From positions 1 to 18,093 of the forward strand of contig JAISGE010000141.1 of the NCBI GenBank assembly GCA_031263265.1: DNA of 18,093 nt, given 5' to 3'. How positions within the stretch are numbered: position 1 is the stretch's first letter; every line of letters starts with the position of its first letter. The position numbers were made by a program, and so were the translations under genes. Below the pieces are notes generated by a model that saw nothing but the letters and a program-made list of their open reading frames with translations, ran no database searches and had not been told where the DNA came from. Source of the stretch: Treponema sp. (GTDB lineage Bacteria > Spirochaetota > Spirochaetia > Treponematales > Breznakiellaceae). Shown here one piece after another: positions 7,801 through 14,511 of this stretch.

Positions 7801-8055
7801 CCACATATCCATCATGTTGGTCTTATCGAAGTACCGATCCACCGAAGCCTTCATATCCGGCGTCGTGGCCAGGAGACCGGAAAGAAAACCCACCCCCAAG
7901 GCGACAATGGCAAAGATCCCCAGGAAACGCCCCAAACTAGACCTGATTTCCCGAAAGATGATTTTAACATACGTTTTTCCCAGGCTGTGTGGCTTGGTTT
8001 GTTTGGTGTGCCCGATGTGCTGAAAGAGAATCGGAGCCGGGGTGGGGTTTACCAT
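4825..8055 (-). CDS. Large FtsX/MacB-type ABC transporter permease with extracytoplasmic coiled coil
   Basis: About 1076 residues. TM1 (about 44-62, LGIFAIVALGVGFLSG) follows the basic segment KIIFREIRSSLGRF. Next comes a soluble domain (63-270), then about 240 residues of coiled coil (280-520) made of Ala/Gln/Glu-rich heptads with recurring LNQGAAELA and ELAAGE units. A first FtsX core follows (TM near 553, then TMRMVEEDRIPIGTLKALGY). A second soluble domain precedes a second FtsX core at the C-terminus (NITERTREIATLRVLGF). It is therefore a two-core permease, pairing with the adjacent ATPase. ATG 8055 overlaps the ATPase stop and has GGAGGT 12 bases upstream. A GTG at 8091 in the same frame is possible but lies inside the ATPase gene. 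Such exporters drive lipoprotein, peptide or lipid handling by mechanotransmission; the substrate is unknown. Confidence 0.88.
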   Translation of the reverse strand: MVNPTPAPILFQHIGHTKQTKPHSLGKTYVKIIFREIRSSLGRFLGIFAIVALGVGFLSGLLATTPDMKASVDRYFDKTNMMDMWIRATMGISRADLDAIAQLDEVALIQGVYSLDVLVKTSREEELVTRIYGLPLETADQPEFVNRLELLTGRMPEQEDECLVQEPGGFLVPIAIGTTLSIMDRELQETYTQSTFTVTGIVKSPLYISHEREPSSIGTGRLSMVLYIQERAYTLPAYTDAYITLKNAKPLRAFTEPYQTLVDSVQGTLEDLGRERSLMREDLILTEARIQAQEKMAHANAAYEQGRSTAEQELALARRKLNQGAAELAAGEIELAAAETRLIQGRAAFLEKQAQVTQEMQDAEQRLNQGAAELATAQQTLATNQAQLDAAQAEVEKTRTSFFKMLFSKARQGVADYDAGRAALEAGMDRLKAEEGELRKARALLEAGKTQAAQEFSQAEAELAAGEQEIALARRTLTEAGQRLAAGEAVYRTQEQQVLQELQAGAADLAAAQKQVEDLSIETPRWYVLDRNANVGCINYQINAEKIADVATVFPLFFLLIAVLVALTTMTRMVEEDRIPIGTLKALGYKKRVILYKYLVYGGLTGVLGCAVGMVSGFQGLPIIIYQAFATMYHLPPIVTEFNWPFGLIACALVLSCTMGATIYAAYHTLWEKPAALMLPRPPKSGKRIFLEYLPWLWSRMRFTHKVTARNLIRQKKHFFMTVTGIAGCTALMVAAFGLRDSMIDIARTQFEEILRYDVQITLSLSEGALPEPPQGIPLSAWLPVHSESGLLSPGSGTARMNVSLVVPQNPEALGDYITLRDRKTRQPLSFSPNSVVLTEKLAETWGLKPGDAVVLENAAGRQSSFTLSGITENYVGATVYLGPGVYTQEFGGSLSYQTLFAHLGPGEISQDDLMAALLSHEEVSGVEFTSQVQGSYTKLLNSIGFVVLVLIFAAGGLAMIVLYNLTNINITERTREIATLRVLGFHKSEAAAYIFREITVLSIIGAGLGLLLGIPLHLFIIGVAENADLMFGRRITNFSFGLAALLTLIFSGGVDLVMLKKLGRIKMADSMKALD

Positions 8056-8750
8056 TCGATATGTTCTACCTCCACGGGGGCTTCCTGGCACTCCACCTTG
8101 ATGATTTGTCCATTCTTGAGGTGAATAACCCGGTCAGCCATCGGGGAAATGGCCTGATTGTGGGTAATCAGGATGACCGTTTTACCGATTTGCCGGCAGC
8201 TCTCTTGGAGGAGCTTGAGGATTTGTTTTCCGGTCTGGTAATCCAGCGCGCCGGTTGGTTCATCGCAGAGGAGTATCTTGGGGTTCTTGGCCAAGGCCCG
8301 GGCAATAGCAACCCGCTGCTGCTCCCCCCCGGAAAGCTGGGCAGGGAAATTGTTCAGCCTATGGGAAAGGCCCACCGCAGCCAGGATCTCCCGGGGATCA
8401 TAGGGATCCAGGCATATTTCCGAGGCGAGTTCTACGTTTTCCAGGGCAGTCAAGTTCTGAATAAGGTTGTAAAACTGAAAGACAAAGCCCACGTCGTAGC
8501 GCCGGTAGTCGGTCAACTGCTGTTCATTCATGCCGTTAATGAAGCGGCCATTCAAGGTAATGGTTCCCTGGTCACAGGAGTCCATGCCCCCCAGCATGTT
8601 AAGGAGGGTGGTCTTGCCCGCACCACTGGGACCGACGATCACGCAGAATTCCCGTTGTTCGATGCTAAAGCTCATCTTATCCGCAGCAATGATCTTTTTT
8701 TCTCCTGCCTGATAGTATTTGCATACCTGTTTCAGTTCGATATACGCCAT
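8049..8750 (-). CDS. ABC transporter ATPase of the MacB/LolD/FtsE type
   Basis: A 233-residue nucleotide-binding subunit with Walker A GPSGAGKT (40-47), Q-loop Q92, signature LSGGEQ (139-144), Walker B ILLCDEP (159-165), D-loop GALD and H-loop His197. The GAGKTTLLNMLGG and DEPTGALD wording is that of the MacB/LolD/YxdL subfamily, which works with FtsX-like permeases. The permease gene follows with a 7-base overlap, so the two form one transporter. ATG 8750 has AGGGAG only 3 bases upstream. An in-frame ATG at 8768 lies inside a palindrome and lacks such a site, so 8750 is preferred. It is divergent from the DUF4105 gene across about 85 bases. Confidence 0.95.
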   Translation of the reverse strand: MAYIELKQVCKYYQAGEKKIIAADKMSFSIEQREFCVIVGPSGAGKTTLLNMLGGMDSCDQGTITLNGRFINGMNEQQLTDYRRYDVGFVFQFYNLIQNLTALENVELASEICLDPYDPREILAAVGLSHRLNNFPAQLSGGEQQRVAIARALAKNPKILLCDEPTGALDYQTGKQILKLLQESCRQIGKTVILITHNQAISPMADRVIHLKNGQIIKVECQEAPVEVEHIEW

Positions 8751-8765
8751 GATCTCCCTATATAG

Positions 8766-8785
8766 CATGAATATACTTATTCATG
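8766..8785. promoter_or_regulatory. Perfect palindrome, candidate operator between divergent genes
   Basis: Arms CATGAATA (8766-8773) and TATTCATG (8778-8785) are perfect inverted repeats around TACT. The site lies between the ABC operon and the DUF4105 gene. Its right arm ends on the TG of an extended -10, the usual place for a dimeric regulator to block or recruit RNA polymerase. No binding protein can be named. Confidence 0.45.
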
Positions 8786-8792
8786 GTATACT
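8784..8792 (+). promoter_or_regulatory. Extended -10 promoter for the DUF4105 gene
   Basis: TGGTATACT contains TG, one base, then TATACT, a near-consensus extended -10. No good -35 is visible at the expected distance, as is usual for extended -10 promoters. Transcription would begin near 8799 and give a leader of about 37 bases with GGAAGGAGG before the start codon. Confidence 0.55.
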
Positions 8793-8835
8793 ATGGCTAC
8801 AGGATTCCCCATGAGAACGGGGGAAGGAGGATGTG

Positions 8836-10101
8836 GTGAGCGGTAAGGCTATACTATTGGGGATGCTTCTATGCACCGGCTCTTTTTTGACTGCCCAAAG
8901 TCCTGGAGACCGTCTGAGCATCAAGATCGCGGTAATGGGGCCAGGGGATGAACTGTATTTTTGGTGGGGCCATATCGGGCTTATCATTGAAGACAGCGCC
9001 ACCGGCATGGCCCGGTTCTATGATTACGGTCTGTTCTCTTTTGAAAACGATCACTTTTTTGTCAATTTTGCCTTTGGTAGGCTCCTCTATAGTTGTGGTG
9101 TCTCTGCTGCAGAGGCCAATATCAGAGCCTACATCCGAACCAACCGGGATGTAACCATCTATACCCTGGATATTCCTCCTGAAAAACGAGTAGCAATCCA
9201 GCGTTTTGCAGAAACCAATGTTCTCCCGGAAAACCGGGACTATTATTACCATCATTTCCGGGATAACTGTGCCACCCGGATTCGGGACATCCTGGACTTG
9301 GCTACAGATGGCCAATTCAAGGGGCAATTCGGTGAAGCCCCTGGCCGTTATACCTTGCGCCAGCATGTCCGCAGGCATACCTGGTTTTCTCCGTTTTTTG
9401 ACTGGATCCTTAACTTCTTGATGGGACAGGATATCGATACCCCCATCACGGTTTGGGAAGAAATGTTTCTTCCTGCAGAGATCGGCAGCCGAATGGTAGA
9501 TTTCCAGTATTATGACCAGGAAGGCACCGAACGAAAACTGGTCGCTTCAGTGGATGTGCTGCACCGGGCAGTGAACCGGCCGGCGATTTTAGCCCAGCCC
9601 CCCCGGCAGTGGATCCGGGCGCTCCTGCTGGGCTTACTCATTGCCGGGGTAATGGCAGCCATCCAGGGAACCCGAAACCGGCGGCCTACCTTATACCGTA
9701 TACTTGGGGGTTTGAGTCAGAGCGTCCTTGGTTTGTTCTTCGGGATTGCCGGGTCCCTTTTGTTTTTTATGAGCTTCTTCACGAACCATGATTATACCTA
9801 CCATAATAGCAACATCCTCTACGTGAATCCCTTACTCTTAGGGGCCATCCCCTTGGGGCTTATCCTGGCCTTTGGCAAGGAGGATACAAAACGCTTTCGG
9901 GCTGAACAGCTGTTGAAGGCCCTGTGGACCTATGTACTGTTCGGCAGTATCCTTTCCATGGTGATTAAGCTCTTCCCGCATTTTTATCAACAGAATCAGG
10001 TAACTCAAGCCTTGGTCGTACCCTTTGCCCTGCTCTTAAGTTTCGTCCCTGTATGGGTAGGGCGGGGCATAACCTGGCATAACAACAAAAAATGTAAATA
10101 A
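8836..10101 (+). CDS. DUF4105 / Lnb-like membrane protein with papain-like His and Cys
   Basis: 421 residues. A signal-peptide-like helix (about 5-20) leads into a periplasmic domain with WWGHIGLII (His46) and HHFRDNCATRIRD (Cys145). The order His then Cys fits a permuted NlpC/P60-like fold, as in the DUF4105 (Lnb N-terminal) family. From about 255 onward there are five membrane helices. Members of this family in Bacteroidota have been described as lipoprotein N-acyltransferases; the same role here is plausible but inferred. GGAAGGAGG ends 5 bases before GTG 8836 and 2 bases before the adjacent GTG 8833, so 8836 is preferred; the ATG at 8831 is out of frame. It has its own extended -10 promoter and is divergent from an FtsX-type ABC exporter. 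Confidence 0.8.
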   Translation: MSGKAILLGMLLCTGSFLTAQSPGDRLSIKIAVMGPGDELYFWWGHIGLIIEDSATGMARFYDYGLFSFENDHFFVNFAFGRLLYSCGVSAAEANIRAYIRTNRDVTIYTLDIPPEKRVAIQRFAETNVLPENRDYYYHHFRDNCATRIRDILDLATDGQFKGQFGEAPGRYTLRQHVRRHTWFSPFFDWILNFLMGQDIDTPITVWEEMFLPAEIGSRMVDFQYYDQEGTERKLVASVDVLHRAVNRPAILAQPPRQWIRALLLGLLIAGVMAAIQGTRNRRPTLYRILGGLSQSVLGLFFGIAGSLLFFMSFFTNHDYTYHNSNILYVNPLLLGAIPLGLILAFGKEDTKRFRAEQLLKALWTYVLFGSILSMVIKLFPHFYQQNQVTQALVVPFALLLSFVPVWVGRGITWHNNKKCK

Positions 10102-10126
10102 ATGGTAAGAACCAGTGCAGAATCAT

Positions 10127-10137
10127 TATACTATACT
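10127..10137 (+). promoter_or_regulatory. Overlapping pair of -10 boxes upstream of the receiver gene
   Basis: TATACT occurs twice, sharing one base (10127-10132 and 10132-10137), just after the DUF4105 gene. No convincing -35 lies 16-18 bases upstream, so promoter activity is tentative. It would produce a leader of about 45-50 bases before ATG 10189. Confidence 0.35.
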
Positions 10138-10176
10138 GTAGATAAGAGGAAGCGTCTCTTTGCTTCTTTACTTATT

Positions 10177-10182
10177 GAGGAG
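10177..10182 (+). promoter_or_regulatory. Ribosome binding site deciding the receiver start at 10189
   Basis: GAGGAG stands 6 bases before ATG 10189. The frame is open back to 10102, but those 29 codons show no receiver-domain sequence and cover the likely promoter and leader. Confidence 0.7.
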
Positions 10183-10188
10183 TATATA

Positions 10189-10551
10189 ATGAAAACTATT
10201 ATTCATGTGGATAATAGCGAGTTTTTTAGGAAATTAATGAAGACGTTTTTTGCAGAACAGGGATTTATGGGGGAAGTCTTTTCCCAGGGAGCCGATGCGC
10301 TGCAAGCGATTAAGCAAGGGGATGTTGTGGTGGTGATTACCGGCATGGCCCTGGCAGATATGGATGGTGATGAGTTTATTAAGCGCGTCCTTACCTCTTC
10401 TTATAAGGGGTCGATTATCGTCCTCACGTCAAATGACCCCGAAGCGGAACAAAAGATTTTATCCCTTACCGGAGTCACCGCGTATATCCCCAAATCAGGA
10501 GCATGGGAAGAAGCACTCTTGCATCAGCTGTATCAGTGTTTGGACCTATAG
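10189..10551 (+). CDS. Stand-alone CheY-like receiver without the phospho-acceptor Asp
   Basis: 120 residues, exactly one response-regulator receiver domain with no output domain. The acidic pocket is D8-N9 (usually DD), the switch Thr is T80 in IIVLTSND, and the conserved Lys is K102 in AYIPKSG. The segment VVVITGMALADMDGDEF aligns with the usual VDLVLTDxxMPxMDG, and the phosphorylated Asp is Gly52 here (codon GGC at 10342-10344). It should therefore not be phosphorylated in the ordinary way and probably acts as a constitutive or competing protein-interaction module. The start at ATG 10189 is set by GAGGAG. Nothing nearby (no kinase, no chemotaxis gene) names a partner. It converges on priA with a hairpin between. 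Confidence 0.88.
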   Translation: MKTIIHVDNSEFFRKLMKTFFAEQGFMGEVFSQGADALQAIKQGDVVVVITGMALADMDGDEFIKRVLTSSYKGSIIVLTSNDPEAEQKILSLTGVTAYIPKSGAWEEALLHQLYQCLDL

Positions 10552-10560
10552 TACCGTGAG

Positions 10561-10584
10561 CCTTTTGTAGGTGATTACAAAAGG
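10561..10584. terminator. Hairpin between the receiver gene and priA
   Basis: CCTTTTGTA (10561-10569) pairs perfectly with TACAAAAGG (10576-10584) around GGTGAT, giving nine base pairs. It lies just after the receiver stop and includes the priA stop codon (TAA read on the minus strand, 10577-10575). A convergent, possibly bidirectional terminator is likely, although only a short TTT follows on the plus side. Confidence 0.5.
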
Positions 10585-12629
10585 TTTACCGGATCTACAT
10601 CAAGCTCCAGATATACCCGATTATCTTTACCGGTTTCGTAGCGGGTCAGCATGGTGTGAGCTGCCGCGTGGAGCGGGGCCATGGAGGTTCCCCGCAAGAT
10701 GAGCTGCCGGCGGTAATTCCCGCTGATGATGCCGATTGGACATTCTGCGGGGCCTAACATATCCCCATTGGATGGGAGCAGCGGAGCGGCGATGCTTGCG
10801 AGGTTCTCGATGGCTCTCTCTACCCGGGCTTCTTCCTTTGATCTGACGGTGAAACGGATCAGCCGGGTATAGGGGGGAAAGCCCAAGAGCTTCCGTTGGG
10901 CCAATTCCGCGGCATAGAACCCTTCCAAATCCAGGGCACATGCCTGGAGGATGACCGGATCCTGAGGCCGCAGCGTTTGAACGATGACCGTACCATCCGG
11001 GAAGTACCGGCCTGCCCGTCCGGCAACTTGGACAATAAGTGCAAAAGTCCGTTCCGCAGCCCGGAAATCCGGCAGATGGAGGCCCGTATCCGCGAGGATA
11101 ACCCCTACGAGGCGTACTCCAGGAAAGTTGAGTCCCTTGGCAACCATCTGAGTGCCAAGGAGCAGGTCAAATCCCCCGGCCTTGAACAAGGCCAAGGTTT
11201 CCTCAAGACTCCCCTTGCGACTGGTGGTATCTGCATCAGCCCGATAAATCCGCAGGTCCGGGAAAGTCCGGCGGACCTCCTCTTCAATAAGCTCGGTACC
11301 AAAACCTTTATATCCGGCTTCAAGGGAACCGCACCGAGGACAGGCCCTGGGGGGAACGGTTTGGTACCCGCAGTAATGGCAGACTGCCCGGCCTTTCTGC
11401 TTGTGGTAGGTGAGCGATACGGAACAATGCTTACAACTGAGTTCATACCCGCAGGCCTGGCAATGATAGAAATACGCAAAGCCCCGGCGGTTTAGAAAAA
11501 GGATGGTTTGCCTTCCCAACTGGGCGGTCTTGCGGATTTCTTCTTTCAATTCCCTGGTAAGGCAGCCTTGGGCATGCGCAAGGCTCACGGATCGTATGGT
11601 AGGAAGGCTTCCCCCGGAAAGCCGGCGGCTCAGGTTCAGCCGTTTGATCGTTCCTTCTCCCATGAGTTTCCATGCTTCTGCTGAAGGGGTTGCAGAACCC
11701 AGCACCAGGACAGCCCCTTCAACCGAACTGCGGTGCATGGCCACCTGACGGGCATGATACCGGGGGGTAGTTCCGGATTTGTATGAACCATCGTGTTCTT
11801 CATCAATGATGATAAGCCCCAGGTTTCGTACCGGGGCAAATACCGCGCTTCGGGGTCCTACTACGACGCGGATCTCCCCGGTCTGGATCCGTACCCATTG
11901 GGTAAGCCTGGCGCTGGGGCTCATCCGTGAATGCATGGTGGTCGCGATGGCGCCAAACCGCTTCTCTATGGCTTCCGCGGTTTGGAGGGTCAGGGAAATT
12001 TCAGGCACCAGGTAGATCACCGAATTCCCTTGATTGAGTATATGCTCGGCAGCTCGTAGGAATACCTCGGTCTTCCCTGAACCGGTGATACCATACAGGT
12101 ACAAGAACCGGGAGCACGGGAACGAAGGGGGAGCAGCTTCTTTTTCTTTAAAGCAGGATGCAATGATACATTCCAAGGCGTACTTTTGTTCTGAGGAGAG
12201 TTCTGGGATCCTGTGGGCTATTTCCTCCTCAGGATCCGCAAAGGTGGAATAGGTTCCGGTCCGCCTGCCCGAAGGGATCATCGTGGCCAGGGCTTGGCCA
12301 AGACTACAGAGGTAGTACCGGGCGATCCATGCTGCCAGGGCAATATCCCGGCAGTCGAATACAGGGGCAGGATCTACCACCCGGCGTACCGCTTTAATAG
12401 CGGCTTCAGCTAAACCCGGGGGAACTTCAGCCCGTTCCCCGATGATATACCCTAGTTGCTCTTGCCTGCCGAAAGGGACTATGACCCGCTTACCCAGGGC
12501 TGCGGATCCCTTGGGGTCTATCTGGTAGGTGAATACCTGATGCAGGGGCAGATCAAAGACCATATCCACATAAGGGCTTTTTTCTATTTTCTCTATAAGG
12601 GGATCCTGGCTCTTTGCTGTAGCAGCCAT
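10575..12629 (-). CDS. priA: Primosomal protein N' (replication restart helicase)
   Basis: A 684-residue 3'-to-5' DNA helicase that recognises stalled forks and reloads the replicative helicase. The N-terminal 3'-end-binding domain (about 20-110) is followed by Walker A GITGSGKTE (180-188), DEEH box (276-279) in IIIDEEHDGSYKSG, and motif III VLGSATPS (309-316). Eight zinc-binding cysteines at 390, 393, 399, 402, 417, 420, 430 and 433 precede the C-terminal helicase motifs GTQMVAKGLNFP and QVAGRAGR. The length is typical of shorter PriA proteins. ATG 12629 shares one base with the TAA of the upstream uracil-DNA glycosylase gene (TAATG), with AGGAAG just before, so the two are translationally coupled. 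The stop lies within a hairpin shared with the convergent receiver gene. Confidence 0.97.
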   Translation of the reverse strand: MAATAKSQDPLIEKIEKSPYVDMVFDLPLHQVFTYQIDPKGSAALGKRVIVPFGRQEQLGYIIGERAEVPPGLAEAAIKAVRRVVDPAPVFDCRDIALAAWIARYYLCSLGQALATMIPSGRRTGTYSTFADPEEEIAHRIPELSSEQKYALECIIASCFKEKEAAPPSFPCSRFLYLYGITGSGKTEVFLRAAEHILNQGNSVIYLVPEISLTLQTAEAIEKRFGAIATTMHSRMSPSARLTQWVRIQTGEIRVVVGPRSAVFAPVRNLGLIIIDEEHDGSYKSGTTPRYHARQVAMHRSSVEGAVLVLGSATPSAEAWKLMGEGTIKRLNLSRRLSGGSLPTIRSVSLAHAQGCLTRELKEEIRKTAQLGRQTILFLNRRGFAYFYHCQACGYELSCKHCSVSLTYHKQKGRAVCHYCGYQTVPPRACPRCGSLEAGYKGFGTELIEEEVRRTFPDLRIYRADADTTSRKGSLEETLALFKAGGFDLLLGTQMVAKGLNFPGVRLVGVILADTGLHLPDFRAAERTFALIVQVAGRAGRYFPDGTVIVQTLRPQDPVILQACALDLEGFYAAELAQRKLLGFPPYTRLIRFTVRSKEEARVERAIENLASIAAPLLPSNGDMLGPAECPIGIISGNYRRQLILRGTSMAPLHAAAHTMLTRYETGKDNRVYLELDVDPVNLL

Positions 12630-13405
12630 TAGGATTCTTCCTGCTCCAAAACAGCTAACTGGGTTCGGAGAATTTTTAAGTCTTCCCAGGCCGGACGCTT
12701 GAGGGATGCATCCCGCAAGAGCGCACTGGGATGATAGGTTCCAAGTAGGGGCAATCCCTGGTAGCTGCTGAGCTTTCCCCGGAGCCTCCCGATACCTTCA
12801 CCGGTATGGAGCAAGGCTTGCATAGCTACCCTGCCTAGACAGAGAATCATCCGGGGTTTAAGCAGGCTAAGCTGCCGCGTCAGGAAAGGGGCGCAGGCGA
12901 CGATTTCCTCGGGCAAAGGATCCCGGTTATGGGGGGGCCGGCATTTTACCACATTGGCAATAAAACAGTTCCGTTCCCGGGAGAGGTCCACCGATGCAAG
13001 CATGCGGTCCAGGAGCTGTCCCGCAGGTCCCACAAAAGGCCGCCCTGAAGCATCCTCATCCGCTCCAGGCCCTTCCCCAATGACCAGCACCAAAGGCCGG
13101 GCTACCCCTTCTCCGGGAACCGCCTTGATTCGACCGGTATGCAGGGCACAGCCCTGGCAATTCAAGACTTCTGTTTCCAGCGCCTCTAGGGAATCAGCCT
13201 GGGGCTGCAGGGCTTGGGCAGCTTCTCGGGGAGGGGGCTCGTCAGTAAAAGTAGGGACTGTTCGACGTCGGCTGTAGCCGTCTCTCAGATAATCCCCGGC
13301 AAGGTCGAGAAACTGGGCAATGCGGGTCTTTTGTTCGGCCGTCAAAGCACATGCACCGGGCCGGATGGGGATTTCAGGATTTTCATACGGGCTCACGAAT
13401 CCCAT
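12629..13405 (-). CDS. Uracil-DNA glycosylase, family 4 (iron-sulfur type)
   Basis: 258 residues. It removes uracil from DNA to start base-excision repair. Four cysteines for a 4Fe-4S cluster are visible: C83 and C86 in CQGC, C155 in NVVKCRPP, and C171. The active-site motif GEGPGADED (110-118) and the HPS motif in GTYHPSALL (225-227) are those of family 4. The N-terminal 75 residues are poorly conserved and precede the catalytic domain, as in many bacterial members. ATG 13405 overlaps the end of nrdR by 13 bases without a clear ribosome site. GTG 13396, which overlaps the nrdR stop as GTGA, is an alternative. It is the middle gene of the nrdR-udg-priA operon. Confidence 0.93.
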   Translation of the reverse strand: MGFVSPYENPEIPIRPGACALTAEQKTRIAQFLDLAGDYLRDGYSRRRTVPTFTDEPPPREAAQALQPQADSLEALETEVLNCQGCALHTGRIKAVPGEGVARPLVLVIGEGPGADEDASGRPFVGPAGQLLDRMLASVDLSRERNCFIANVVKCRPPHNRDPLPEEIVACAPFLTRQLSLLKPRMILCLGRVAMQALLHTGEGIGRLRGKLSSYQGLPLLGTYHPSALLRDASLKRPAWEDLKILRTQLAVLEQEES

Positions 13406-13854
13406 CCCAGTTTTTGTATTTCCTTGACAAATTCATCCATATCTTCAAAATGCCGGTACACCGAAGCAAAACGGATATAGGCCACCTTATCCAAAGCTCT
13501 CAGCTTTTCCAGTACCAAATCCCCGATCACCGCGGTTTCAATTTCGTGGTTTACCTTTCCCCGGATGGCAGCCGCGTCTTCGATTTCATTGACCAAACAT
13601 TCGGTACTCATCTGAGAGACCGGCCGTTTTTCCAAGGCCCGCTGCACCCCTTTTTCAATTTTTTGCCGGTCAAAAGGTTCCCGGCGGTGATCCCGTTTGA
13701 TCACCATAAACTGTTTTTCTTCAATCCGTTCATAACTGGTAAACCGAAGTCCGCAACGGTTACATTCCCGGCGACGGCGCACTGCTTCGCCGTTGGCTAG
13801 GGTTCGGGATTCGATTACCTTATCATCACAAGTACCGCAATGGGGACAGCGCAT
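13393..13854 (-). CDS. nrdR: Transcriptional repressor NrdR
   Basis: 153 residues with the full family architecture. A zinc ribbon uses C3, C6, C31 and C34 (CPHC and CNRC), and an ATP-cone domain begins near FMVIKRDHRREPFDRQKI (49-66). NrdR senses ATP/dATP and represses ribonucleotide reductase genes. ATG 13854 has GAGGT a few bases upstream. It is the first gene of a minus-strand operon with a near-consensus promoter (TTGCAC, 17 bases, TATAGT) only about 20 bases upstream. No obvious pair of NrdR boxes (ACACTATATATAGTGT-like) is seen at this promoter, so self-repression is not supported. No ribonucleotide reductase gene is in the window. Confidence 0.97.
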   Translation of the reverse strand: MRCPHCGTCDDKVIESRTLANGEAVRRRRECNRCGLRFTSYERIEEKQFMVIKRDHRREPFDRQKIEKGVQRALEKRPVSQMSTECLVNEIEDAAAIRGKVNHEIETAVIGDLVLEKLRALDKVAYIRFASVYRHFEDMDEFVKEIQKLGWDS

Positions 13855-13879
13855 ATTCTACCTCGACTGCTCTGGCTTT

Positions 13880-13908
13880 ACTATAATTGGCAGGGAGGGA
13901 TAGTGCAA
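13880..13908 (-). promoter_or_regulatory. Promoter of the nrdR-udg-priA operon
   Basis: On the minus strand, TTGCAC (13908-13903) and TATAGT (13885-13880) are separated by exactly 17 bases. Transcription would start near 13873, about 19 bases before ATG 13854. This is the best sigma-70-type promoter in the window. Confidence 0.7.
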
Positions 13909-13988
13909 GTACCGCTAACGGCTTGCTGGGTACTCCATGAATCAGGAGGATATTTCTATTGGTTATTGAACCGAATGAGGTTCCTATC

Positions 13989-14018
13989 TTGACATAAGCG
14001 CAGCATTAGGCGCACAAT
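13989..14018 (+). promoter_or_regulatory. Promoter of rplM-rpsI
   Basis: A perfect -35 TTGACA (13989-13994) is followed after 18 bases by CACAAT (14013-14018), a fair -10. TATATT at 14024 is too far from the -35. The start would be near 14025, with GAAGG at 14034-14038 as the rplM ribosome site. Confidence 0.6.
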
Positions 14019-14046
14019 AACCTTATATTAACGAGAAGGTCATCTT

Positions 14047-14475
14047 ATGAAAACAGTATTCGTAAAACCCGCTAACGTGGAGCGGAAATGGTTTGTGATT
14101 GATGCTGATGGTAAAGTCCTCGGCAGGGTCGCTGCTAAGGCAGCCGCGATACTCAGAGGAAAAGAAAAAGCGGTGTTTGTTCCCCATCAGGAAGTAGGGG
14201 ATTTTGTAGTCGTGGTAAATGCGGATAAAATCCGGGTTACCGGTCGTAAGGCAGAGCAAAAACAGTACTATAGCCACTCTGGGTATGTAGGAGGGCTGAA
14301 AGCTGCTAGTTTTAAGCAGGTACTTGATCGGCACCCTACGGCACCTTTGGAAAAGGCAATCAAGGGTATGTTGCCCAAAGGTCCGTTGGGGCGGAAACTG
14401 TTAAAGAACGTCAAGCTATATGCGGGAGCAGTGCATCCCCATGCGGCTCAACAGCCGGAAGATATCCGGGTCTAA
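14047..14475 (+). CDS. rplM: 50S ribosomal protein L13
   Basis: 142 residues, the normal bacterial length. It contains KWFVIDADGKVLGRVAAKAA, VNADKIRVTGRKAEQKQYYSHSGY and MLPKGPLGRKLLKNVKLYAGAVHPHAAQ, all conserved L13 segments. L13 is an early assembly protein of the large subunit. ATG 14047 has GAAGG 8 bases upstream. It is followed 36 bases later by rpsI, the near-universal bacterial arrangement. The TTGACA promoter upstream probably serves both genes. Confidence 0.98.
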   Translation: MKTVFVKPANVERKWFVIDADGKVLGRVAAKAAAILRGKEKAVFVPHQEVGDFVVVVNADKIRVTGRKAEQKQYYSHSGYVGGLKAASFKQVLDRHPTAPLEKAIKGMLPKGPLGRKLLKNVKLYAGAVHPHAAQQPEDIRV

Positions 14476-14511
14476 GATTAGACCTTTGAGAAAGGGAAAG
14501 AGGGTAAGCAG

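Noticed and set aside
6433..8124. A 563-codon open frame on the plus strand
   Set aside because: It lies antisense to the permease, mostly opposite its coiled-coil repeats. Its translation is low-complexity and resembles no family; the permease has clear FtsX motifs.
10102..10188. 29-residue extension of the receiver protein
   Set aside because: It has no receiver-like sequence and contains the -10-like boxes; GAGGAG clearly serves ATG 10189.
13351..13800. 149-codon plus-strand open frame opposite nrdR
   Set aside because: It is a shadow of nrdR, which has intact zinc-ribbon and ATP-cone motifs, a promoter and operon context.
13968..13983. GAACC/GGTTC inverted repeat as an L13 leader structure
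   Set aside because: It lies upstream of the likely rplM promoter, so it would not be in the transcript; five base pairs are too few to claim an operator.
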